This document shows, one piece after another, positions 52,359 through 59,079 of a stretch of 64,000 nt of DNA. A program made the position numbers and the translations under genes. Source of the stretch: Methylosinus sp. H3A (GTDB taxonomy: Bacteria > Pseudomonadota > Alphaproteobacteria > Rhizobiales > Beijerinckiaceae). The stretch is from contig NZ_JADNQW010000005.1 in NCBI RefSeq assembly GCF_015709455.1, forward strand, positions 2,348,501-2,412,500, given 5' to 3'. Numbering within the stretch: position 1 is the stretch's first letter; every line of letters starts with the position of its first letter. Below the pieces are notes generated by a model. That model saw only the letters and a list, made by a program, of their open reading frames with translations. It did no database searches and was not told where the DNA came from.

Positions 52359-52694
52359 CTACTCTGGCTGCGCCAGTTCGTTTTTGGTCGCGTCTGTCGT
52401 GTCGTTGATCGGCTCCGGCGTGCCGAGCGCGCGCAGCAGCCGCCGGATCTCTTCGCTATTGTCGCCCGGCGTGCCGGCGGCCGCGTCCTGTCGAGCGAAG
52501 AAGCGCAGCACATGAGCGACCGCCTCGCGCGCCGAATCCTTCGACAGCGAGCATCCCTCCTGAACGAATTCGCCGTCGCGCAGGATTTCCCAGCGCCACA
52601 TGTAATCGAGGTCCATCGTATAGGCGACGTAGCGCGAATCCGAGTGAATCAGAATCCGCTGCTCCTCCGCCGCTTGTTCCGCCGAATGCGCCAT
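52359..52694 (-). CDS. mmoD: MmoD (OrfY), sMMO operon protein
   Basis: A 111-residue protein between mmoZ and mmoC, the conserved place of mmoD. The start MAHSAEQAAEEQ follows GGAGAG; the frame upstream is the hairpin. It is a small, acidic, soluble protein with DSRYVAYTMDLDYMWRWEILRDGEFVQEGCSLSKDSAREAV and a single Cys in that stretch. MmoD has been reported to interact with the hydroxylase and, in Methylosinus, to take part in the copper switch between soluble and particulate enzymes; it is not a turnover component. The 80-bp gap from mmoZ carries a strong hairpin just before its ribosome site. Confidence 0.93.
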   Translation of the reverse strand: MAHSAEQAAEEQRILIHSDSRYVAYTMDLDYMWRWEILRDGEFVQEGCSLSKDSAREAVAHVLRFFARQDAAAGTPGDNSEEIRRLLRALGTPEPINDTTDATKNELAQPE

Positions 52695-52719
52695 GGCTTC
52701 TCTCCTCTTCAAGAGACGA

Positions 52720-52745
52720 CGTTCGGGCGGAAATCCGCCCGAACG
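52720..52745 (-). other. 26-base intercistronic hairpin between mmoZ and mmoD
   Basis: A perfect 12-bp inverted repeat (CGTTCGGGCGGA / TCCGCCCGAACG) with a 2-base centre ends about 14 bases before the mmoD ribosome site. On the operon strand no T-run follows, so it is more likely an RNA-stability, processing or attenuation element than a full terminator. On the opposite strand a T-run (TTCTTTTTTG) lies ten bases beyond the stem. Confidence 0.75.
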
Positions 52746-52774
52746 CACGTTCTTTTTTGTTGGGGTCGCCGTTG

Positions 52775-53284
52775 TCAGGCCTGCAGATGCAGAACCTTGA
52801 CGCCGCGCTCCTTGCGCAGGCCCTCGAGAGGCGTGGCGTAATAGTCGGTGTTGCGCAGCTCCATCAGAACAGTGCCGAGCGCCGCATCCGTGCGCAGGAA
52901 CACGTTCACCGGCAGGACCGGCGGCTTGTAGAGCTGACGGAACTCGACATGAATGCGCTCCGCCTCATATTTGGTCTTCGCGGATTTGATCTTGGCGACC
53001 CAGGCCGCCTCCACCGCAGCGGCGTCCTCGCCGGTCGTCGCCTTGGTGACGAGATCCGCGACGGAGAGCTTCTCGGTCTTGAGGACCGAAAGCCGCTCCT
53101 CGATCTTGCGTTCGATATACAGATAATCGACGTCGAGATCGTAGCTCTTGCGGAACGGCGAGGAATTGGCGACGCGGAAGTCCTGAATGAACTTCGTCGC
53201 CTGGTCCACACTGTTCAGCTTCGCGATCTTTCCTTCCCACTCGGTGCGAGTGGAATTGTCGTGGATCGCTTCTCTTTTCGCCAT
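52775..53284 (-). CDS. mmoZ: methane monooxygenase hydroxylase gamma subunit
   Basis: A 169-residue helical subunit of the (alpha-beta-gamma)2 hydroxylase. It begins [23 protein letters not shown], and continues with [38 protein letters not shown] and [38 protein letters not shown], closely matching MmoZ in length and sequence. It has no metal ligands, as expected, and packs on the outside of the hydroxylase. AAGGA lies ten bases before the ATG. It lies 25 bp after mmoB. Confidence 0.97.
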   Translation of the reverse strand: MAKREAIHDNSTRTEWEGKIAKLNSVDQATKFIQDFRVANSSPFRKSYDLDVDYLYIERKIEERLSVLKTEKLSVADLVTKATTGEDAAAVEAAWVAKIKSAKTKYEAERIHVEFRQLYKPPVLPVNVFLRTDAALGTVLMELRNTDYYATPLEGLRKERGVKVLHLQA

Positions 53285-53309
53285 TGTGGCAATCCTTGTC
53301 GTCGACCGA

Positions 53310-53726
53310 TCAAATATCGGTCAGGGCGCGATCGAGGCCCATGAGTTCCGAGGTGATGGTGAATTTCGTGCCGAGCGTGTAGGCGCGGCCGACGGTCGAC
53401 GACACATTGATGAGAAGGTCGTAGACCGAGAACGGCTTGCCGAGCAGCTCGCCGGCCTCCGCCGCGTCGATCTCGATCGCGCCGTCGGCCTTGATCCACC
53501 AGAAGCCCGCTTTATCCTCGACGACGATAGACGGATTCTTCGCCTTGCCGCCCTTGAGGATGATATCCTCGATGATGGCGTCGATCTCGTCGCTCTTCAT
53601 CAGCACCAGAACCACGGCGTTGGACTCGTGGACGACCTGATTCTCCTCCGCGAAGAACTCGTCCGCGAAGGCCTTGCCGGACTTCTGCATGATGCCGGCG
53701 TTGTAATTGTTATGTGCGCTGGACAT
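53310..53726 (-). CDS. mmoB: methane monooxygenase regulatory protein B
   Basis: A 138-residue cofactor-free protein. The N-terminal tail [20 protein letters not shown] precedes the conserved core [96 protein letters not shown]. MmoB binds the hydroxylase alpha subunit, opens substrate access and tunes the redox potential. Its length and sequence are as in Methylosinus. It lies 13 bp after mmoY. Confidence 0.97.
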   Translation of the reverse strand: MSSAHNNYNAGIMQKSGKAFADEFFAEENQVVHESNAVVLVLMKSDEIDAIIEDIILKGGKAKNPSIVVEDKAGFWWIKADGAIEIDAAEAGELLGKPFSVYDLLINVSSTVGRAYTLGTKFTITSELMGLDRALTDI

Positions 53727-53739
53727 AGGTGCGTTTCCT

Positions 53740-54927
53740 TTAGTTCTTGTAGCCGGCGAGAACGGCGTCGACCTTCTGGTCCACGTCGATCTTGAAGCCG
53801 ATCTTGTCGGCGTAATCGACCTTCCAATCGCCGAAGACGCGCTGCAGCGCCTCGGAGACGCCGGCGCGATCGGTCGCGCCCGAGACCTTCTCGACCTTGG
53901 CGTAGATGCCGATGAAATCCTTCAGCGCCGTAACCGAACGAGCGAGATAATGCTCGGTCCAAGCGTTGAGGAAGGTGCGATTATGCGCGCCGAACTCCGG
54001 ATCATTCGCCAGGCTGTAGACGAACAGATCGTCGATCGCCCCGCGCGTGATCTGGAAGTAGGTCTGCGACTGCGCCGTGAAGAAGGGCGTCAGCGTGTCG
54101 CCATAGACCGTCGCCAGACGCTGGAAGAACTCGCGGCGGGCGAACTGGCCGAAAGTCGCGTCATAAACGGCGTGACCGGCCCACAGGATCTCGTTCCAGT
54201 CCTGAATGCCCTGCCAGATTTCTTCCACCGCGCCGCGGGCGCCGGCGTAGATCGGATCGGTCGTCCAGATCTTCTTCGGCACGTCCGTCGAAGCGTCGAA
54301 GCCCGGAACGAGCTTGGCGATGAACAGACGCTCCATCTGGATCATCTGCGCATTGTCCACCTTGTCGAGAGCCGCGAAAATGGCCGTCTGGCGGATCGTG
54401 TCCGACAGCGAGTCGCGGCCGACCGACGAATGCGAGTTGAACAACCCATATTCGTTGTAGAGCAGCGCGCCGTAATATTTGTTGAGGATTTCATCGCGCC
54501 AATAGGCGTCGACGGTACGGATCGAGCCCTCGGACGAATAGGCCGCCAGGAAGCGTTGAGTATAGCGCGCCTCTTCCGACTTGTCCTTCACATAGGGAGC
54601 GTGCCAGCGACGGGCCGGATCGCGATGACGATACCAGTCGGTCGTGCGCAGCTCGGTGCTCTCATTTCCCCAGGACGGACGGCCGCCGTGGAACTTCTGA
54701 GTCCAGTCGCCCCAATCGAGGCCGCCGGCGATCCAGTCAGGATTGGGCTGCGCATAGCAGGACAGCTGCTCATATTCCGACAGGCGCTTCCAGCGCGGCT
54801 GGATGAAATAATGATACTTGCGCTGCGTGTCGAGCGCGTGATCCGGAATCGCGGCTGCGATGATCGCCGCTCGTTCCGGATCGGTGAGACCTCGCTTCGT
54901 AACCTGAGAGCTCTGAGGCTGTGACAT
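53740..54927 (-). CDS. mmoY: methane monooxygenase hydroxylase beta subunit
   Basis: A 395-residue ferritin-like subunit without a diiron site. It begins MSQPQSSQVTKRGLTDPERAAIIAAAIPDHALDTQRKYHYFIQPRWKRLSEYEQLSCYAQ and contains DWGDWTQKFHGGRPSWGNESTELRTTDWYRHRDPARRWHAPYVKDKSEEARYTQRF and LYNEYGLFNSHSSVGRD, all diagnostic of MmoY. It dimerises with MmoX at the core of the hydroxylase. GGAGG lies about ten bases before the ATG. A 134-bp gap with two hairpins separates it from mmoX. Confidence 0.97.
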   Translation of the reverse strand: MSQPQSSQVTKRGLTDPERAAIIAAAIPDHALDTQRKYHYFIQPRWKRLSEYEQLSCYAQPNPDWIAGGLDWGDWTQKFHGGRPSWGNESTELRTTDWYRHRDPARRWHAPYVKDKSEEARYTQRFLAAYSSEGSIRTVDAYWRDEILNKYYGALLYNEYGLFNSHSSVGRDSLSDTIRQTAIFAALDKVDNAQMIQMERLFIAKLVPGFDASTDVPKKIWTTDPIYAGARGAVEEIWQGIQDWNEILWAGHAVYDATFGQFARREFFQRLATVYGDTLTPFFTAQSQTYFQITRGAIDDLFVYSLANDPEFGAHNRTFLNAWTEHYLARSVTALKDFIGIYAKVEKVSGATDRAGVSEALQRVFGDWKVDYADKIGFKIDVDQKVDAVLAGYKN

Positions 54928-54970
54928 TTCAGACGTCCTCCACTAAGGGATTTTTCGTGCTTCGTGCTTG

Positions 54971-55027
54971 TCGGACGGCGCAATCGACCGTCCGATCTCC
55001 CGGCGCGAGCATGAGCCCGCGCCGGGA
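54971..55027 (-). other. two tandem hairpins in the mmoX-mmoY gap
   Basis: There is an 8-bp stem TCGGACGG / CCGTCCGA (54971-54978 with 54988-54995) and a 10-bp stem TCCCGGCGCG / CGCGCCGGGA (54998-55007 with 55018-55027). They occupy the middle of the 134-bp gap. Neither is followed by a T-run on the operon strand, so partial termination, RNA processing or 3'-end protection of the mmoX transcript is more likely than full termination. Confidence 0.7.
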
Positions 55028-55061
55028 AACCGCTGCGAAAGTTCGAAACTTCGAACCTCGA

Positions 55062-56642
55062 TCAGAATTTGGCGAGCGGATCGGGGAAGACGCATCCGGC
55101 GCGCTTGATGTCCTCGAGCGTCCAGAGATTGTCGCCGCGCACGTGAGGCTGGGCGATCAGCGTCTTGCCGTCGGAGCGAACGCCATGGCCCTCGGCGATC
55201 ACCTCGGACAATTCGCGTCCTTCATACTGTTCGAAGATGCTGTGGCACTCGTAGCGCTCCGGCTCCGACAGCCACATACGCTCACCCCAATCATCCGTGA
55301 GCGAATGCTTCTTGCCGTTGTACTCATGCACGCGCAGCGAGCCGGAGCCCTTGGCGAGCGACGGGATGAACGGCACCTGCGAGACGCGGTCGATATAGAC
55401 GTCGTGACCGTTGGCGAGCAGCCAGGCGTAGGGGATGAACCCGCTCTTGGGATCCTCGTAGCCGAGCTTCTTCCACTCGTTGTAGATCTTGCCGTAGTGA
55501 TCGGCCCAACCCGGATAATTCGCCTCGAACCAAGCCTGATCTTCTTCGTCCGGCAGAGCCAGACGCGCGAAGCCGAGCGGCCACAGAGCGTAGGCGGCCA
55601 GCGCCAGATCGTGATGGGCCCAATAGGCGTCCGTCTTGGCGTCGCGCAGCGAGCGGGGGCTCTCCACGCCATATTTGCCGAGGCGACCGATCCAGATTCC
55701 ACCCCAATCCTCGTAGACCCAACGGTTCCAGGTCTTGACCCAGGGCTCGACCTTGAACTTGGAGCCATACTCGAACAGATAGCCGAGCGCCGGCGTGAAA
55801 TACTTCTGCTGCGTCCAGAAGGCGTTGTTCAGATCGGTGTTGAGATATTTCGCCGCCGCCGGATCATTGGCGATGGACACCACCGTCTGATAGCCGTTCG
55901 CCATATGGCGCAGCTCGTCGGTCTCCACCGACAGGAACACCGTCGGCGTGATCTCGTCACCATTGGCCGAGGCCCATTCGGTGACGGCGACGATCAGCGG
56001 ATTGGTGAAGCAAGCTTCGCCGACCAGCTGCAGATTGACCGAGCATTCCACGGCGTCGCCGGAGATGAATCCGTCGGCGAAGACGCGCTTCATGCCCTTC
56101 CACAGCGGGCCGATCGCGCGGGTGCGACGGGCGTCATTGTGGCCGGCCGGGTCGTGATAGTGCTTGGAATAATAGTGATTGATGAAAGCGCACTGATGCG
56201 TATGACGAATTTCGTCGAGCACCTGGGCGAGATAGCCGTTCTTCTGCTCGGCGGCGGTGGCGCTGTCCCACAGCATGGCCGAAGCGGCGATGGCGTTATA
56301 CTCGCCGACCTCGAGGAAGTTCGAGATCACCTTCATGGTCTCGCCCCAGCGGGGATGGACCTTATTGCCGGCGCCGAGACGGGTCAGACCATCGAGCAGA
56401 GTGCCGAATTGGCGCTCGTCCTTGGCCGCCTCCATGCGGGCGTATTCCTTGGCGATGACCTTGAATTGCTCCTTGGTCTGGTTCGCCATGTGGTATTTTG
56501 TGGCGTATTTGGTGCGGTTTTCGTTGAAGTCCCAGTTGAAGCTCTGCAGCCACTTGTGGACCTCCTGCGGCTCGACGCCGACCGGAGCGCGGTTGACCTT
56601 CAGAGCATCGGTCGCCGCTTTTGTCGCGAGACTGATCGCCAT
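55062..56642 (-). CDS. mmoX: methane monooxygenase hydroxylase alpha subunit
   Basis: A 526-residue catalytic subunit. By counting, the diiron ligands are at their classical positions: Glu114, Glu144 and His147 (DEIRHTH), Glu209, Glu243 and His246 (DELRHMA). Cys151 and Thr213, which line the active site, are also present. The sequence is nearly identical, from memory, to Methylosinus trichosporium MmoX, and the length is the same. It activates oxygen and hydroxylates methane to methanol when copper is low. A strong ribosome site (AGGAGGAAG) precedes the ATG. A sigma-54 promoter is ~160 bp upstream, so the leader is long. Confidence 0.99.
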   Translation of the reverse strand: MAISLATKAATDALKVNRAPVGVEPQEVHKWLQSFNWDFNENRTKYATKYHMANQTKEQFKVIAKEYARMEAAKDERQFGTLLDGLTRLGAGNKVHPRWGETMKVISNFLEVGEYNAIAASAMLWDSATAAEQKNGYLAQVLDEIRHTHQCAFINHYYSKHYHDPAGHNDARRTRAIGPLWKGMKRVFADGFISGDAVECSVNLQLVGEACFTNPLIVAVTEWASANGDEITPTVFLSVETDELRHMANGYQTVVSIANDPAAAKYLNTDLNNAFWTQQKYFTPALGYLFEYGSKFKVEPWVKTWNRWVYEDWGGIWIGRLGKYGVESPRSLRDAKTDAYWAHHDLALAAYALWPLGFARLALPDEEDQAWFEANYPGWADHYGKIYNEWKKLGYEDPKSGFIPYAWLLANGHDVYIDRVSQVPFIPSLAKGSGSLRVHEYNGKKHSLTDDWGERMWLSEPERYECHSIFEQYEGRELSEVIAEGHGVRSDGKTLIAQPHVRGDNLWTLEDIKRAGCVFPDPLAKF

Positions 56643-56802
56643 GCTTCTTCCTCCTCACAGACTTTTTGTTTCTCGGATTCGCGACCTGGTCTGTGGTCGA
56701 AAAATCCGAACGTGAGCGCCGCTTTCCAAACTTTCGAAGTTGAAACTTTCGATGTCGTCTGCAATTCACCGATTGCGGAAGCGCCGACACATAGTAGTTA
56801 TG

Positions 56803-56817
56803 GCAAGCCTCGTGCCA
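56803..56817 (-). promoter_or_regulatory. sigma-54 promoter of mmoX
   Basis: Read on the minus strand, TGGCAC-GAGGC-TTGC matches the -24/-12 consensus TGGCAC-N5-TTGC exactly. Transcription should begin near 56790, giving a leader of about 150 bases before mmoX. A sigma-54 promoter here agrees with published work on Methylosinus sMMO and with the MmoR gene upstream. Above it, an 8-bp direct repeat (TTGCAAGG at 56847, TCGCAAGG at 56858, 11-bp spacing) is a candidate activator site. Confidence 0.9.
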
Positions 56818-56960
56818 GTGATCGAAACTTCGTAGAATCGTAGGTTTTGCAAGGGATTCGCAAGGTTCTGGGAAGTCTTGCGACGTGAGCGCGGCATTAT
56901 TCGCGGATGGCGCTCGATACAGCTGTCAAATAAGCATACGCACGATATTCGTCGCTTGTT

Positions 56961-56994
56961 TCGATCGCCGCGATCTTGTGATCGCGGCGATCGA
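56961..56994 (-). other. 34-base hairpin between mmoG and mmoX
   Basis: A perfect 15-bp inverted repeat (TCGATCGCCGCGATC / GATCGCGGCGATCGA) with a 4-base loop begins eight bases after the mmoG stop and ends about 140 bases upstream of the sigma-54 promoter. No T-run follows on the minus strand, so it may slow or terminate mmoG transcription factor-dependently, or serve as an activator-binding palindrome. Confidence 0.7.
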
Positions 56995-57002
56995 GCCTGC
57001 GC

Positions 57003-58685
57003 TCAAGCGCGCGGGTCTTCTCGCGTCTGCGCTGCGACATTCGGATCGAATCCGAAAGTCGGATCGCTCGGCGGAATATTGGTGACCGCGCATTCCACCG
57101 TCATCAGCGAAGCGGCTGTCGCGACGGAGTTGCGCAGCGCTAGTCGCGTCACGCGCACGGGATCGATGACGCCTGCGGAAAAGAGATCGCCGCATACGCC
57201 GCTGCGCATGTCCATTCCCCAGAAATCATCATTCGATCGACGCAGTTCGAACAGGAATTCATCGGCGTCGATTCCGGCGTTGGCGGCGATGCGCCTGATC
57301 GGCTCGTCGAGCGCCGCGCGCACGATCGCGACGCCGTGATCCTGATCGAGATTTTCGCCGCGCAATTGCGCGAGCGCCGCGCGCGCGCGGTAGAGACCTA
57401 CGCCGCCGCCGGCGACGACGCCGTCGCTCAGCGCCGAGCGCGCGGAGTTCAGCGCATTCTCGATTCTTTGCATGCGCTCCTTGATGAGAATGTCCGACAA
57501 TCCGCCGGCGCGGATCGTCGCCATCCTTCCTGACAAGGCTTTTATGCGCGTTTGCAGATTTCCGAGCTCGTGGCGCTTGCCGCTCGGCGAGCCTTTCGAC
57601 GAATCGCCGTCGACGATCCAATCGGCTTGACGTTTCGCCGCGGCGAGACGTTCCGCGATTGCGACCGCATCGCCTTCGCCGCCGATGACGAGCGTGTCGT
57701 CCTCACGCACGACGACGCGCCGCGCGCGGCCGAGATGTTCGATCGTGACATTGGAAATATCTTCGCCGCAAGCCTCCATGATAGCGCGGCCGCCGGTGAG
57801 CGCGGCGAGATCGAGCAGATATTCATAGCGGCTGTCGCCATATCCCGGCCCCTTCACGGCGATGGAGCAGAGATTTTTGCGAATGTGATTGAGCAGCAGC
57901 CCGGGAAGCGCTTCCTCCATGATGTTTTCGGCGACGACGAGCAGGCTGCCGCCACGACGGCGCACCAGCTCCAACGCCGGAACCAGCTCGGAAAAATCAT
58001 TGATGACGCGATCGTAGATGAGAATGTAAGGATTCTCGAGCTCGGCGATCTTGCGCGCGCTGTCGGTCATGAAATAGGGCGAGCGATAGCCCTGTTCCCA
58101 GCGCATTCCTTCGACAGATTCGATCTCGTCGGTCACGCCATTGCCGAGCTCGACGTCGACGACGCCGCCTTCGCCGGCGAGCGTCAGCGCCTCGGCTACG
58201 ATCGCGCCGATCTCTTCGTCGCCGCCGGCCGCGAGGGTCGCGACATGGGCGACAGAACGCTGATCGTCGCAACGTCGCGCGCGACGTAGCAGATCGGCTT
58301 CGACCGCACGCGCGGCGAGCTCCATGCCGATGGCGATGTCGCGGGGATTCATGCCGGCGGCGAGCGCTTTGCGCGTCTCGGCGGCGACGCGACGCGTCAG
58401 CACGACGGAGGTCGTCGTGCCGTCGCCGGCCTCTTTGGCGACCGTCGTCGCCATTTGCCGGACGAGATTTATGCCGAGGCTCTGCGTGCGTCCGGAGATT
58501 TCGACGGCCTGCGCCACGGTGGCGCCGTCCTTGGTCGCGACCGGCGGGAGGCCGGCGGCGCGATGCTCGATGACGACATTGCGGCCGCGCGGGCCGAGCG
58601 TCACGCCGACAGCGTCGGCGAGAACATTGAGTCCATCGAGCAATTTCATGCGAACGGGGTCGCCGAAGCGAATATTCCTGGCCAC
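57003..58685 (-). CDS. mmoG: GroEL-like chaperonin of the sMMO cluster
   Basis: A 560-residue group I chaperonin paralogue. The GTG start at 58685 lies nine bases after GGAGG. ATPase motifs are present: DAVGVTLGPRGRNVVI, KDGATVAQAVE, EAGDGTTTSVVL with the catalytic Asp, and a C-terminal DGVVAGGGVGLYRARAAL. It diverges from housekeeping GroEL in the apical domain and ends TREDPRA instead of a Gly-Gly-Met tail. It lies beside mmoX, where MmoG is known in Methylosinus and Methylococcus. It is required for sMMO expression, probably by folding MmoR or the hydroxylase. No groES is adjacent. Confidence 0.95.
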   Translation of the reverse strand: MARNIRFGDPVRMKLLDGLNVLADAVGVTLGPRGRNVVIEHRAAGLPPVATKDGATVAQAVEISGRTQSLGINLVRQMATTVAKEAGDGTTTSVVLTRRVAAETRKALAAGMNPRDIAIGMELAARAVEADLLRRARRCDDQRSVAHVATLAAGGDEEIGAIVAEALTLAGEGGVVDVELGNGVTDEIESVEGMRWEQGYRSPYFMTDSARKIAELENPYILIYDRVINDFSELVPALELVRRRGGSLLVVAENIMEEALPGLLLNHIRKNLCSIAVKGPGYGDSRYEYLLDLAALTGGRAIMEACGEDISNVTIEHLGRARRVVVREDDTLVIGGEGDAVAIAERLAAAKRQADWIVDGDSSKGSPSGKRHELGNLQTRIKALSGRMATIRAGGLSDILIKERMQRIENALNSARSALSDGVVAGGGVGLYRARAALAQLRGENLDQDHGVAIVRAALDEPIRRIAANAGIDADEFLFELRRSNDDFWGMDMRSGVCGDLFSAGVIDPVRVTRLALRNSVATAASLMTVECAVTNIPPSDPTFGFDPNVAAQTREDPRA

Positions 58686-58739
58686 GACTCTGATCCTCCA
58701 CTCATGCGACGAGCCGCCGCGGCCCGTTGCGCGTTTCCT

Positions 58740-59075
58740 TTATTTTTTCTTTGGTTTGTCGAATGCGCTTATGTCGATGTCGTCACGTCCGGCGTTGAGC
58801 GTCATGGCGCTGCGGCCCGCCGCCACGCGGCGCGCGCGATTGCGCTCGAGACGTATCCACACGGAGATCAGCCGGCGATCGTCGAAGTCGAGCGTGCGGC
58901 GTATTTCCTCTATGTCGACAGGCTCGAATTCTCGGCGCAGATAAGCTCCGAGCTCCTGCGTGCGCTCCTCGCCGATGATCTCTTTCAGGCGCTCTTCCTC
59001 TTCCTCGAGCTCGCGCATGGAAGCGTCGAGCGCACGGGCGGCTTCTTCGATAAAAGCGCGGTCTTCTGGTCCCAT
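58740..59075 (-). CDS. unnamed 111-residue protein between mmoR and mmoG
   Basis: A small acidic/basic protein starting MGPEDRAFIEEAARAL. Its ribosome site AGAGG is made of the last codons of mmoR, and only four bases separate the two genes, so translation should be coupled. Residues about 10-45 form a Glu-rich helix likely to be a coiled coil (MRELEEEEERLKEIIGEERTQELGAYL), then FEPVDIEEIRRTLDFDDRRLISVWIRLERNRARR and a short basic tail ending DKPKKK. It has no Cys, signal peptide or membrane helix. I do not recognise a family. Position suggests a role in MmoR/MmoG function or sMMO assembly. Confidence 0.8.
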   Translation of the reverse strand: MGPEDRAFIEEAARALDASMRELEEEEERLKEIIGEERTQELGAYLRREFEPVDIEEIRRTLDFDDRRLISVWIRLERNRARRVAAGRSAMTLNAGRDDIDISAFDKPKKK

Positions 59076-59079
59076 CGCG

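Noticed and set aside
57003..58685. Housekeeping groL.
   Set aside because: There is no adjacent groES and no GGM tail, the apical region is divergent, and its place next to mmoX identifies mmoG.
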